Source: Candidatus Binataceae bacterium | Lineage (GTDB): Bacteria > Desulfobacterota > Binatia > Binatales > Binataceae | Assembly: GCA_030038355.1 (NCBI GenBank) | Contig: JASHPB010000128.1 | Span: forward strand, 1 to 64,000 | Reading direction: 5' to 3' | DNA length: 64,000 nt | In this document: piece after piece, positions 8,973-18,749 of the stretch | Layout of the letters: every line of letters starts with the position of its first letter | Numbering within the stretch: position 1 is the first letter of the stretch | The notes under the pieces: model-generated | What the model was told of the DNA's origin: nothing | The model's database searches: none | Seen by the model: the letters and a program-made list of their open reading frames with translations, nothing else | Position numbers and translations under genes: made by a program

Positions 8973-10637
8973 TCAGAATGTCAGTAGCAGCGCCGTTTCG
9001 AATGTGTCCTGACCGCTATAGGTGTGAGCGGTCGCGGTGCAGGTGCCGGCTAGACACGGGAAGTTCACGTTCGGACCGGCATTTGGAAAGGGATGCGCGG
9101 TCGAAAAATCGTGGCGATATTCCAGGCGTGCAGCGAGACCCGATATAACTGGTATCGAGTAGTTAAGTGTCTCGGTCAGCTCACCCAGGTTTTGCTCGAT
9201 GCCGCTTCGAGCTCCCGATGGGTCATCGAACCATTCGCCTCGGGTCGCGAGTTGTACCGAGTCAGTCAGGTTGTAGGCTGCCCACAATCCAACGCCCGAC
9301 CACCAGACGCTATGTCGAATCGGTTGCGCCGACGATGCGAGCAATGGATTCGTGTAAGCTGGACCCTCGGCGAGAGGAGAATATAACACCGGTGCCGATT
9401 GATCCACGAAAAGGTATTCGAACCCGAGCTGCAAGGGTTTGCACGGCGTCTTCCACGACAAAGTTGAATTGGCTAGTCCGCGCTTGCTACCCGACTGAGT
9501 ACCAGTTGAGGGACCAAACATGCCCTGCATATTCCATGTGATGCTTTCGGTTGGCGTTAGTGAAAGCTGCGCCTCGAGCGTCTGCAGAACATTGCGCGTG
9601 GCTATCGTATCCCAACCGTCGTTGAGCCCGAGCGTCGCGGCAGCGTATTTGTCGAAAGCATAGTTGGCGCGGATGCCGGTAACGGTGAATGGTTCGCCAA
9701 GGCTATATAAGAGATCGATGGACTGATTGAAGTTGGTGTTGTTCCACGTGGGAATGTACTCATATCCGATAAGGCTGGTGTACTTACCTGCCTGGAGATT
9801 CAGCCCGCTCCCGATCGGAACTGTGTAATTCAGGTAGACTTGCGTCGGATCCATCCATCCGGTCGGATTATGCGGACCCAGCTGATCCCCATAGTAGCTG
9901 GTAAGGCCATGCATAACCTCGGCCGTGTTCAGAAAGTTCAAGTCGATCACGAATCCGGGTTGATTCGCCACGCTTCGATTCAGATAGAACTCAGCCTGAT
10001 TCGGCTCGAAACTGCTCGCACCGAAGTAATCGAAGACCCGATAGAGGTTGTTTCCTGGCGCGGGCTGGTTGAAATTGTAGTTGGTTCCGAAATTCAACAA
10101 TCCGTGAATCGAAATGCCAGTCTTGTCGGCCAGGGTCTTGCGCGCCGACGAGATCCAGTTGGCCGTGCTATTCACCGATCGCTCAAAGCTCGAAAGGCCA
10201 CCGGTTTGCTCAATCTCAACCGGCTTCGATCCCACCGATTCGTGAGTGCCGACGTCTTGCGATGCGCTCGCAACCTCGATCGATTTTTTCGAGCAACTGG
10301 CGGCTGCGGCCGCGCTCGATTTTTCAGTGCTCGCTCGCAGCACAACCTCCGGAACTCGTACTGGCAGGCGCTGAATCCTGTGCGACGCGCCCGCTCGTCT
10401 TGCAACGCGAACAGGAGTATCGCTTGGCTTTGCTTTCGCCCTTCCTGTCGGATCGACTGGCGGTGTAGCTGAAGGTACCGAAGGTTCATTTGTAATCGCA
10501 TCGGCGGACGGCAATGAGACCCTCGCCACGTCGACCGACCGAATCAAAGGTCCGACGGCAATCGACAGAATGAGCGCGGCAAGAGACGCGAACCAAACTG
10601 ACAACATAATCCGCCGGATGTGAAATCCTATTTGCAT
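8973..10637 (-). CDS. Outer-membrane beta-barrel porin (OmpL/bbp2-like)
   Basis: The 554-aa protein begins with a hydrophobic signal segment (residues 10-32) and a low-complexity Ser/Ala/Pro-rich linker to about residue 145. The rest is a beta barrel with alternating aromatic strands such as NLQAGKYTSLIGYEYIP and a terminal phenylalanine (ALLLTF), the usual outer-membrane insertion signal. The pattern resembles the putative beta-barrel porin-2 family. It probably allows diffusion of small solutes across the outer membrane; specificity is unknown. It is monocistronic, with about 170 bp on either side. Confidence 0.82.
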   Translation of the reverse strand: MQIGFHIRRIMLSVWFASLAALILSIAVGPLIRSVDVARVSLPSADAITNEPSVPSATPPVDPTGRAKAKPSDTPVRVARRAGASHRIQRLPVRVPEVVLRASTEKSSAAAAASCSKKSIEVASASQDVGTHESVGSKPVEIEQTGGLSSFERSVNSTANWISSARKTLADKTGISIHGLLNFGTNYNFNQPAPGNNLYRVFDYFGASSFEPNQAEFYLNRSVANQPGFVIDLNFLNTAEVMHGLTSYYGDQLGPHNPTGWMDPTQVYLNYTVPIGSGLNLQAGKYTSLIGYEYIPTWNNTNFNQSIDLLYSLGEPFTVTGIRANYAFDKYAAATLGLNDGWDTIATRNVLQTLEAQLSLTPTESITWNMQGMFGPSTGTQSGSKRGLANSTLSWKTPCKPLQLGFEYLFVDQSAPVLYSPLAEGPAYTNPLLASSAQPIRHSVWWSGVGLWAAYNLTDSVQLATRGEWFDDPSGARSGIEQNLGELTETLNYSIPVISGLAARLEYRHDFSTAHPFPNAGPNVNFPCLAGTCTATAHTYSGQDTFETALLLTF

Positions 10638-10804
10638 CGGGCCTGCGCGAGCCGTAAGAGTCGGCCATCGCCATGATTCAGCTAATCTTTCCTCCGACGA
10701 TGGTCCAACTGGAGACTGGCGGTTTTCGGTCCTGATGCGGCAAAAGTTCCGCCACGCCCATTCACAAGTCAGTCGCCGTTCGGCAAACTGCGGTTTGCCA
10801 GATC

Positions 10805-11365
10805 ATGAGCAACCGCTCCGAAATCGAAAAAGGCCCCGCCGGCATCGAGGGCAAACCTCGTACCGCCGAGGCTGAATCGATCGAACTCTGGCGCGAGTCA
10901 AAGCCTAAGGCGGTTCGAGCGCAGTTCGCTGCGCCTCGTGAAGAAGCGGAGCCTGCAAACATCCGCTCTCGCAATGCGATCGGCCAGATCGCCGGCCTGC
11001 TGACGGTAGCCGCGGTCCTCGCGAGTGCAGCGCTCCTCTTCTCGGATGCCGCTCCTCGCCTCGCCACGCTGTTGCGTCTATTGATCGAGCAGATTCCGCG
11101 AGCGTGGGCCTGGCTTGGTCATGCTCCGCTATCTGCCCTGCCGCTCCTGCTAGCGGGCGCCTCTTATGTGGCACTGCAGGCCAGGCTGCGTCCGGCGCCG
11201 CTCGAATTGTTTCGCCGTTTGATGCTCGGTGGCGCCTTCCTCTTATGGGGTGTCGTCCAGCTCATGCCGCCGAGCGTACTCGCGACCAATTTGGGCGACC
11301 TCGTGATCGCCCTTTATGTCTTCGATCTTGCCCTCATGGTCCAGGCCGAACTGAACAGCGTTTAG
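10805..11365 (+). CDS. Hypothetical inner-membrane protein
   Basis: This 186-aa protein has a charged, Glu/Arg-rich cytoplasmic head (residues 1-58) followed by about four hydrophobic segments (near 60-80, 105-125, 138-155 and 162-180). No family was recognised. It lies 148 bp upstream of pqiA on the same strand and may or may not share its transcript. Confidence 0.65.
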   Translation: MSNRSEIEKGPAGIEGKPRTAEAESIELWRESKPKAVRAQFAAPREEAEPANIRSRNAIGQIAGLLTVAAVLASAALLFSDAAPRLATLLRLLIEQIPRAWAWLGHAPLSALPLLLAGASYVALQARLRPAPLELFRRLMLGGAFLLWGVVQLMPPSVLATNLGDLVIALYVFDLALMVQAELNSV

Positions 11366-11513
11366 AACTTTCCATGGGTTAGCTTTAGCGCATCCAGCGG
11401 GAAGCACTGCGACGCGCAAAGCATCTTGATTCAGTCGCGCAATCATTCGACGCTATCTCCTTCGCAGTATCTTCGTTATAAATCCGGGGGGATTCGATAT
11501 CCCTCAGGTATTC

Positions 11514-12839
11514 ATGGTCATGAGCGAGCAATACAACGAGCAAGTCACCGATTCTTCGCTGGTTGGTTGCCGCCATTGCGATCTGCTGCAGAATCTTCCA
11601 CCTCTCGCAGCTGACACTCGCGCGCATTGCCCGCGGTGCGACGAAGAGGTGGGACGCGGCGACACGAACTTGCTGAACAGGGTTCTGCCGCTAACCGTCG
11701 CGGCGGCCATCTTCTACCTGATCGCCAACACCGTTCCGATGTTGGGCCTTACCGTAGTCGGCCGCTCAGCGTCCACGACCGTGATCGGCGGGGCGCAGCA
11801 ACTATGGTCAGATGGCCGCGAGATGGTTGCGGCGCTCGTTTTGTTCACCGCGGTAATCGCGCCCGCATTGCAAATCGGATTGATGCTGACGATCGTTGTG
11901 GGCACTCGCGCACAACATCCACCGCGATGGCTTGGCTGGCTCCTCAAAAGTTATCAGTTCGCCCAGACCTGGAGCATGATCGAGGTAATGATGCTGGGCG
12001 TGCTGGTCGCGCTCGTCAAAATCGCCGACTACGCGACGGTCATTCCCGGCATCGCATTGTTCGTGCTCGGCGGGCTCACGGTGCTGCTGGCGGCGATCCA
12101 GGCTGCTTTCGACCCGCAGCAAGTATGGCATCGCATCCAATGGGCGGATGAGTCGGCGCGTAGCAAGGTAACAGCTCTGCCCAGGGCCGAGCTCAATAGC
12201 AACGCGCAGAATTTAACGGCGATGGAGCTTGGTCTGCAAATCTGCCCGAGCTGCCACATGCTGTCGCGTCCGCCCACTGGCAGCGGCGAAGGACGCTGTC
12301 CGCGCTGTGACGCCGAGCTGTCCTTTCGCGAGCGGGGTTGTATTCAGCGCACCTGGGCGTTCGTGATCGCCGCAGCGATTTGTTACATCCCGGCGAACGT
12401 CCTGCCCGTTCTTACCACCACGACCGCCACTGGCTCCGACTCGGACACGATCCTTCAAGGCGTGGTTTTGCTCTGGTCGCCGACTGGATGGCCGTTATCG
12501 ATAATCGTGCTCGTCGCAAGCATCATCATTCCAAGTGCGAAGATTCTCGCGCTCGCATACCTGCTGATAAGCGTTCAGCGAGGATCCGCCGTAAACAATC
12601 GCCAGCGCACGCGGCTGTACCGCATGGTCGAGTTTATCGGGCGCTGGTCGATGGTCGATGTTTTCGTTGATACGTTCACCGCCGCGTTGATCCAATTGCA
12701 GCCGCTGATGTCGGTCGCACCCGGTCCTGGACTTCCTTTTTTTGCCGCGGTGGTTGTGCTGACGATGCTCGCGGCAGAGTCTTTCGACCCGCGTCTTATC
12801 TGGGACGAGGCTGGTGTAAGCGAGGTGCAGTATGCCTGA
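11514..12839 (+). CDS. pqiA: Paraquat-inducible protein A, two-domain form
   Basis: The 441-aa integral membrane protein has two PqiA repeats. Each starts with a zinc-ribbon-like CxxC pair (CRHC and CPRC near residues 17-43; CPSC and CPRC near 245-270) and continues with four membrane segments. PqiA is the inner-membrane partner of the PqiB MCE tunnel in lipid transport between the membranes. The stop overlaps the start of pqiB by 8 bp. An alternative start lies two codons downstream at 11520. Confidence 0.9.
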   Translation: MVMSEQYNEQVTDSSLVGCRHCDLLQNLPPLAADTRAHCPRCDEEVGRGDTNLLNRVLPLTVAAAIFYLIANTVPMLGLTVVGRSASTTVIGGAQQLWSDGREMVAALVLFTAVIAPALQIGLMLTIVVGTRAQHPPRWLGWLLKSYQFAQTWSMIEVMMLGVLVALVKIADYATVIPGIALFVLGGLTVLLAAIQAAFDPQQVWHRIQWADESARSKVTALPRAELNSNAQNLTAMELGLQICPSCHMLSRPPTGSGEGRCPRCDAELSFRERGCIQRTWAFVIAAAICYIPANVLPVLTTTTATGSDSDTILQGVVLLWSPTGWPLSIIVLVASIIIPSAKILALAYLLISVQRGSAVNNRQRTRLYRMVEFIGRWSMVDVFVDTFTAALIQLQPLMSVAPGPGLPFFAAVVVLTMLAAESFDPRLIWDEAGVSEVQYA

Positions 12840-14412
12840 ACAAGTTCAGTCGCCGATTCGAAGTTCACGGGTGGCGGAGAAACGGCGCGGCGTTTCCGTG
12901 GTCTGGATCATTCCGATTGTTGCGGCCGCGGTTGGCGTGTGGGTGGCGGTTACCCGCATCTTGAGCCAGGGTCCGGTCATAACGATTCAATTCGATTCCG
13001 CCGAAGGTTTGGAAGCAGGTAAAACAAAAATCCATTACAAGGGAGTTGACGTCGGCACACTTACAAACATCCGGCTTTCGAATAATCACAAGTATGTGAT
13101 GGCTACCGCCCAGATGGCTCCCAGGACCGAAGACTTCCTGGTCGAGGACACGGAGTTCTGGGTCGTGCGTCCGCGGATCTCAGGTGCCAACGTGTCGGGT
13201 CTCGGCACGCTGATCTCCGGATCATTCATTGGCGTGGAGATAGGACACTCGACGGAGAGCAAGCGCGAATTTGTAGCGCTCGAGACGCAGCCGGTAGTGA
13301 CGGGCGGACTACCGGGACGGTTCTTCGCTCTGAAAACGCCGAATCTGGGCTCGCTCGATGTCGGCACACCCCTATTCTTCCGGCGTCTGCAGGTTGGTGA
13401 GGTAGCAGGCTACAAGCTCGATCCTGACGGACAGGCCTTCTCGCTAAAGGTCTTCGTTCAGGCACCCTACGACCAGTACGTCACTTCCAATACGCGGTTC
13501 TGGCAAGCAAGCGGAGTCGACTTGCAACTATCGGCGAGCGGACTTAAGGTCCAAACCCAGTCGCTCCTATCGATACTCGTCGGTGGGATTGCTTTTGAGA
13601 CGCCCGCGAATGGCCCGGTTCTCCCGGCGGCCGACCAGGATACGATCTTCATGTTGTACGACGACCGTGACCAGGCTTTCGCGCCGGCCGCCCACAATCC
13701 GCAGACTTACCAGCTGATCTTCAATGAATCGGTTCGCGGTCTATCACCGGGTGCGCCGGTCGAATTTCGCGGAATCCAGATTGGCCAGGTCACCGATGTC
13801 CACGCGCAGTTCGATGTTGAGACTTTCAAGTACTCAGTGCCGGTGACGATTCAGCTTGATCCGCAACGGCTTGGCGTTCGGATCAAGGATTTGAAGCCGG
13901 GAACGAACCTCGATGGCATGCGCCACTTGTTGATCGACTCTCTCATTGCACACGGCGTAAGGGCCCAACTCAAGACTGGCAATCTACTCACTGGCGCCGC
14001 ATTCGTATCATTCGACTTTTTCCCAGGTGCACCGCCCGCAAAGGTGGATTGGTCACAACGGCCTGTTCAACTCCCCACTACTCCTGGACAACTCGAAGCC
14101 ACCGAAGCCCGCCTCGAACGTATCACGGACAAGATCGACAAGCTGCCCTTTGATCAGATCGGCAACAACCTCAACAAGGTTCTTAGCTCGCTGGATCTCA
14201 CGCTGGTAAGCGCTCGCGGCACGCTCGCCAGCACGCAGACGGCAATGGATAGCGCCAACGGCTTCGTCGGACCCGACTCGGCGCAAGCACAACAATTGGA
14301 TAATACTTTGCGCGAGATAAGCCGCGCCGCGCGTTCGGTGCGCGTCCTCGCCGATTACCTGGAACAGCATCCCGAATCCCTACTGCGCGGCAAACAAGGG
14401 GGACCAAAGTGA
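12832..14412 (+). CDS. pqiB: PqiB-type MCE protein
   Basis: The 526-aa protein has one N-terminal membrane anchor (residues 20-42) and three MCE/MlaD domains (roughly 45-135, 155-225 and 285-395), visible as repeats of FDSAEGLEAGKTKIHYKGV-like segments. A helical, coiled-coil-prone C-terminus (residues 415-520) would form the periplasm-spanning needle. It carries lipids between inner and outer membranes with PqiA and PqiC. Starts and stops overlap with both neighbours, which implies one translationally coupled operon. Confidence 0.92.
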   Translation: MPEQVQSPIRSSRVAEKRRGVSVVWIIPIVAAAVGVWVAVTRILSQGPVITIQFDSAEGLEAGKTKIHYKGVDVGTLTNIRLSNNHKYVMATAQMAPRTEDFLVEDTEFWVVRPRISGANVSGLGTLISGSFIGVEIGHSTESKREFVALETQPVVTGGLPGRFFALKTPNLGSLDVGTPLFFRRLQVGEVAGYKLDPDGQAFSLKVFVQAPYDQYVTSNTRFWQASGVDLQLSASGLKVQTQSLLSILVGGIAFETPANGPVLPAADQDTIFMLYDDRDQAFAPAAHNPQTYQLIFNESVRGLSPGAPVEFRGIQIGQVTDVHAQFDVETFKYSVPVTIQLDPQRLGVRIKDLKPGTNLDGMRHLLIDSLIAHGVRAQLKTGNLLTGAAFVSFDFFPGAPPAKVDWSQRPVQLPTTPGQLEATEARLERITDKIDKLPFDQIGNNLNKVLSSLDLTLVSARGTLASTQTAMDSANGFVGPDSAQAQQLDNTLREISRAARSVRVLADYLEQHPESLLRGKQGGPK

Positions 14413-14993
14413 GCTATCGCACAACATTCTTCGCAATTCTTGCGAGCCTTGCTCTTTCAGGATGCTTAACTTCCCGGCCGGCCCGCTTCTATTCCTTGAG
14501 TGCGACTGCATCACCCGGCGCGCCGGCCCCGACCAACGTAGCAGTGCTGGTTGGACCGATCACCATTCCCGCCGCGGTGGATCGTCCTCAATTCGTGGTC
14601 CAGGTGGCGGAGAATCGCGTCGAGGTCGACGAGTTCAACCGATGGGACTCGCCGCTCAGCGATAGTATCGCGCGCGTGATCGCCGCGGATCTCTCGACCG
14701 AGCTTGGAACGCCGAACGTTGCCATTGCTCCACTCGCGAACTTCAAGCCGACGTACACCGTTGCGATCGACATTCAGCGTTTCGATTCGATCAAGGATCA
14801 AGCGGTGGTGATCGACGCGGTGTGGACCGTCCGTGAGACTACATCCGGCAATACGCGTTCAGGGCGGACGCTCGCGCGGGAGACTCTGAAGGGCCAGGAC
14901 TTTGTTTCCATCGCGGCTGCTCATAGCCGCGCGCTCGCGACCGTGAGCACCGACATTGCCACCACGATCCGAAGCCAGGCGGTAACTATGTAA
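14409..14993 (+). CDS. pqiC: PqiC-type outer-membrane lipoprotein
   Basis: The 194-aa protein starts at a GTG that overlaps the pqiB stop (GTGA). It has a lipoprotein signal with the lipobox LSGC, lipidated at Cys19, followed by RFYSLSATA, the start of the ABC-type auxiliary (DUF330/YmbA) domain. PqiC docks the PqiB needle at the outer membrane. It is the last gene of pqiABC and converges on the UbiA-type gene after 12 bp. Confidence 0.88.
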   Translation: MSYRTTFFAILASLALSGCLTSRPARFYSLSATASPGAPAPTNVAVLVGPITIPAAVDRPQFVVQVAENRVEVDEFNRWDSPLSDSIARVIAADLSTELGTPNVAIAPLANFKPTYTVAIDIQRFDSIKDQAVVIDAVWTVRETTSGNTRSGRTLARETLKGQDFVSIAAAHSRALATVSTDIATTIRSQAVTM

Positions 14994-15005
14994 GGAATCT
15001 AGCAA

Positions 15006-15962
15006 CTAGAAGTATAGAAGGATTATGTCGGCCGCGATCCAGAGAAGCACCGTCGCTAGCAGGGGCTTGTCGCGAATCAGAAGACGTGCGGGATCTCCAC
15101 CTTCGTTGCGCGCGTCGACGAGATACAGGTAGCGGAGAATACCGAACGCGACAAAGGGTACAGTCAAATACAGGTAACTGGTTCCGAGCTTCGCTTCGAT
15201 TTCCGCCGAGGCAGCGTAGATCATGTAACTGATTAACGTCGTGCCGGCGACGATCGCGAGCATCTGATCGAGCAGGTGGACGCTGTACTGCGCCAGCACG
15301 CCGCGGTGCGCAGTTGCGCTGTCGCCCATCGCAAGGAGTTCGTGCCTGCGCCTGCCGAGCACGAGCAGCATCGCCAGTACAAAGCTGATGAACTCGAGCC
15401 ACGGCGATAATTCCGCGTCAATCGCAATTCCGCCGGCAAACGCGCGCAGCACAAATCCGAGTGCTACGACGACAACGTCGAGCACCACGTATTGCTTGGC
15501 CCAGAGCGAATATCCGTACTGAAGTGCAACGTAGAGGGCGGCAATCCCGAGGAAGTTGCGGCCGAGCGCGAGGCTCAGACCCGTCGCAATGGCGCCGAGC
15601 GCGCTTGCGAAGCAGGCGGCTTGCAAGATCGTAAGATCTCCGCATGCAAGGGGGCGATCGCGCTTTTCCGGATTGAGGCGATCTGCTTCTCGATCCGAAA
15701 TGTCGTTGAGTACGTAAGCGAGGCTCGAGAGAGCGCAGAATGTTACCAGCGCGACCACGGCCAGAAGAGCATCGTGAGTGTGGCAAAGCCGATGGCTGAA
15801 AACGAGGGCGGCGAGCACCAAGCCGTTTTTGATCCACTGCCACGGCCTCGCGAGAACAATAAATGCGAGTGCCGTACCGCGTTTCGTGGCGCATCTCTCC
15901 GGCAATGGATCGAACTGGAGTGAACGCGCTCGCATGACGACGGCTGGATGAGGTGCCGCCAT
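15006..15962 (-). CDS. UbiA-family prenyltransferase, decaprenyl-phosphate phosphoribosyltransferase-like
   Basis: The 318-aa polytopic protein has the UbiA prenyl-diphosphate/Mg motif NDISDREAD and about eight membrane segments. The N-terminal LARPWQWIKNGLV and the N-P-E-K-R-D-R-P segment match the subgroup that makes decaprenylphosphoryl-5-phosphoribose from PRPP and polyprenyl phosphate, the donor route to ribose and arabinose in envelope glycans. It starts 5 bp after the large membrane protein gene, so the two form an operon. The donor lipid here is unknown. Confidence 0.85.
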   Translation of the reverse strand: MAAPHPAVVMRARSLQFDPLPERCATKRGTALAFIVLARPWQWIKNGLVLAALVFSHRLCHTHDALLAVVALVTFCALSSLAYVLNDISDREADRLNPEKRDRPLACGDLTILQAACFASALGAIATGLSLALGRNFLGIAALYVALQYGYSLWAKQYVVLDVVVVALGFVLRAFAGGIAIDAELSPWLEFISFVLAMLLVLGRRRHELLAMGDSATAHRGVLAQYSVHLLDQMLAIVAGTTLISYMIYAASAEIEAKLGTSYLYLTVPFVAFGILRYLYLVDARNEGGDPARLLIRDKPLLATVLLWIAADIILLYF

Positions 15963-15967
15963 TGCGG

Positions 15968-17833
15968 TCAGAAAATCCCGGCCTGGGGCGAGAACCTGGC
16001 CGTCTTACCGACAGCCGGCGGAGTCCACGGAACGTACACACCATCTTTCCAACGCATCCATCGCAACGAAGGATCTTCGAGCGGGACCGGGAACTTGTAG
16101 AGCACCCGCTCGGGATCACCGTGCGCATCGAGCGATTCGACGACAACGGTCATACCGGGCAGCGCGAGCCGTTGGCCGGTTGAAAAGCGATCATTCGGAC
16201 TACGGACGTAGTGGCTGAATGCAGTCGGAAAGAATCCGTCGGGAAAACTTACTTGCAGCGAGCGAGGCCCGACACGCGTGACCTCGATCGTACCGCCTGT
16301 CGAGAGTGCGCGCAGATGCCGCGGCATCGGCTCTTTCTGCAGAAGGTGCACCGCCCAAATCGCCGTGACGAGATAGATGTGATCTGGCGGGTCGATGAGT
16401 ACCAGCTCTTGCGATGCGATACTCGAATCAGTTGGGACGCTCGCAATCGCACGCGTCATCCTCGAGCTGGTGTCTTTGAGGTAAGCAATCCGAGCGATCC
16501 CGAGTAACGGAGCAGCGACCAAGTGAGTTGCAAGCAGGAGGAGAGTTGCCGCCCAGGCAAACCCTTGCCAGATGCGCGCTAGCAAACCAGGATAGGCGCG
16601 CGTGAAAAGAAATTGCGTCACTTGAGCGAGAAGCGCCATCGAGCCCAGGCCGACGAAACCCAGAAGGCGATTTTCCGGACCAACTGCGGAAATCGGAATC
16701 AACGAAAGCATCAGGCCAAGACCCCAGAATCGCACCACCCGATCGCGCAGAATCAGCGGGATAAACAGGACCAGCAACAACGCTGCGACCGCGAAGCTGA
16801 ATTCGCTCATGTGCAAGGCCGTCGATGAGCCGGGCGCAAACGCCATGCTCAACTCAGCGGGAATCGGCGTCCACTGACCCATCAGCAGGAATAGGGCGCG
16901 CTGGCAAAATGCGCCGCCAAAGCCGAGCGGATTATGAAGCGGGTCCACATAAAAGCCCGAGCCCTGCGAACCGAAATTGCCAAGCTTGTAGATCAAGGCC
17001 CACGCGCCCAGCACCCCACCATGAGGCAGAAGCCGCATGATCCGCGTGCGGATCCCGCCGGTGTCGATGGTCACTGCGTAGGAAACCAGGTAGGCCACAC
17101 TAGCCAGGCCCATCTCGCCCGCGCATAGCGCCAGCGCGAACATCAACATGCTCAGCGATCGAGACCGCCAGCCGCCGAGCCTTCGCCACCGAACAAACTC
17201 GAGAATGGAGAGGAACCCAAAGCAGCCGGCAATCAATGCATTGCGATTGGCTATGTACGCGGCAGGAACAGCATGCGCGCCGTCGATCGCATACATGAGG
17301 GCCGCGAGCCCCGCGATCCAGGTCGCACCCATCACCTCGCGATAAAGAAGCGCGGCCGCCAAAACCGCCGCCGCAAGCCAGAGCAGGCTCTGCAGATGCA
17401 TCAGCGCGGGATGATTCGGCCAGAGGCGATAGTCGAGCATCATCGTGAGCGTGCTCGCGTAACGAAAGAACGCCATATGCAGGTCGGGCGAGCCCCACCA
17501 CGGCAACGTGCCATAATCGAGCTGCGCCAGGTTGTGTGCGCGATCGATGTATTGCACGAAGGTGTTTATCGGTTTGGCGTCGCCGTAGCCGAGCAGTGTC
17601 GCGCGTTGAAAGTAATCGTCGAGCTGCCAGCCGCCTGTCAGCGCAGATATCATCCCCAGAACGGACAGCAGCGCTACAGCGATTGGCAGATGACGATTCG
17701 TAAGCAACGCATCGAGGACTGACGCGGCGCGCTCGCGAATCGAGGCTGGACTTGATCGCGCGCCGTCGGCCAAACGCGCCCCTCCCAGTTGATCCGTGGC
17801 GATTCTACCCTGCTGAGCTATCGACACTTGCAT
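15968..17833 (-). CDS. Large polytopic membrane protein, glycosyltransferase-like
   Basis: With the ATG at 17833 the protein has 621 aa; a start at 17905 would add 24 residues. About 11-12 hydrophobic segments are spread over residues 40-480, followed by a soluble C-terminal domain of about 140 residues. The topology, with an acidic first loop (GGWQLDDYFQ) after the first membrane segment, resembles lipid-linked-sugar GT-C glycosyltransferases; no family was firmly recognised. Being in an operon with a phosphoribosyl-lipid synthase, it may transfer the resulting pentose. That link is inferred from context only. Confidence 0.7.
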   Translation of the reverse strand: MQVSIAQQGRIATDQLGGARLADGARSSPASIRERAASVLDALLTNRHLPIAVALLSVLGMISALTGGWQLDDYFQRATLLGYGDAKPINTFVQYIDRAHNLAQLDYGTLPWWGSPDLHMAFFRYASTLTMMLDYRLWPNHPALMHLQSLLWLAAAVLAAALLYREVMGATWIAGLAALMYAIDGAHAVPAAYIANRNALIAGCFGFLSILEFVRWRRLGGWRSRSLSMLMFALALCAGEMGLASVAYLVSYAVTIDTGGIRTRIMRLLPHGGVLGAWALIYKLGNFGSQGSGFYVDPLHNPLGFGGAFCQRALFLLMGQWTPIPAELSMAFAPGSSTALHMSEFSFAVAALLLVLFIPLILRDRVVRFWGLGLMLSLIPISAVGPENRLLGFVGLGSMALLAQVTQFLFTRAYPGLLARIWQGFAWAATLLLLATHLVAAPLLGIARIAYLKDTSSRMTRAIASVPTDSSIASQELVLIDPPDHIYLVTAIWAVHLLQKEPMPRHLRALSTGGTIEVTRVGPRSLQVSFPDGFFPTAFSHYVRSPNDRFSTGQRLALPGMTVVVESLDAHGDPERVLYKFPVPLEDPSLRWMRWKDGVYVPWTPPAVGKTARFSPQAGIF

Positions 17834-17838
17834 AATAG

Positions 17839-17869
17839 TTAAGTAACCTAAATATATTGGGTGAACTAA
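17839..17869. promoter_or_regulatory. Imperfect inverted repeat in the divergent promoter region, possible TetR operator
   Basis: Two 11-bp arms (17839-17849 TTAAGTAACCT and 17859-17869, complement TTAGTTCACCC) match at 7 positions around an AT-rich centre. The site lies between the start of the minus-strand membrane protein gene and the plus-strand TetR gene, the usual place for an autoregulatory operator. The symmetry is weak. Confidence 0.3.
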
Positions 17870-17957
17870 ATCAACGCAGGAAGATCGCTGCAGTCCGGAC
17901 GCCACGACGCTCGGCGGTGGTTCCGCAGCCGGCTCGCGATGTGTAATTGATCAGGCG

Positions 17958-18599
17958 ATGGGTTTGCGCGAGGAGAAGAAAGCGGAACAGCGCCGCGCGA
18001 TTCTGAATACCGCGGCCACGCTGTTTCGCAAGCGTGGCTACCAAGAGACCCGCGTCCGCGACATCGTCGAGCGACTGCGCATCAGCGAGGTCACCTTCTT
18101 CAACTATTTTCCCACCAAGGATGCACTGATATTCGCTTTCGCGATCGAGAACCTCGACTATTCAATTGCGTCCGTCAAACGCGAGCTCGAACGCCACGAT
18201 CGCAGCGTACCCGACCGCATCCGAAGCCTGATGCGCCAGTGGGCGAAGTCGTGGGACGATGACCCGGAATTTCAGGTACTCGTTGCAAAGCAATCGAGGA
18301 TGATGACCGATGTGAAGGGCCTTCTGCGCGACAGATCTCTTGAGCTCTACGAGCAATACGAAAGGCTCTTTGCCGAGGGCCAAAAACGCGCCGAGATTCG
18401 CACCGATCGCAAGGCATTGGATCTCGCAGAAATGATGGAAGGGATTTTCATCCTGATCGCCGGCAACTGGGCCAGCGGCTGGTGGGGCAAGCGATCCCAG
18501 TCTCTCGAAGAGCGTTTCATGAACGCCATGGATGTCTTTCTGGAAGGATGCGCCGCGCCCGCCGCGGCCGGATCGCGAGCCGCTCGTCGCCGACTGTGA
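17958..18599 (+). CDS. TetR/AcrR-family transcriptional regulator
   Basis: The 213-aa protein has the TetR N-terminal helix-turn-helix (residues 10-55, with AATLFRKRGYQETRVRDI and SEVTFFNYFPTKDAL) and a helical ligand-binding domain. It could repress the divergent membrane glycosyltransferase genes or the downstream thiocyanate hydrolase-like operon 195 bp away on the same strand; an inverted repeat is present on each side. Which target it controls cannot be told from sequence. Confidence 0.9.
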   Translation: MGLREEKKAEQRRAILNTAATLFRKRGYQETRVRDIVERLRISEVTFFNYFPTKDALIFAFAIENLDYSIASVKRELERHDRSVPDRIRSLMRQWAKSWDDDPEFQVLVAKQSRMMTDVKGLLRDRSLELYEQYERLFAEGQKRAEIRTDRKALDLAEMMEGIFILIAGNWASGWWGKRSQSLEERFMNAMDVFLEGCAAPAAAGSRAARRRL

Positions 18600-18749
18600 G
18601 CGCGCAACTTGAGCGTACAATCACCCGTGGCATCGCTCCGAGCACAACGGCACCGTTCGCGTGGATCGCTCTCGCCTACGAGGAGAAAAAAGAAACGGCT
18701 TGCGGCGAGACGTGCTTCGGCGTAAACGGTCCTTGAGATTAAGAGCAAA

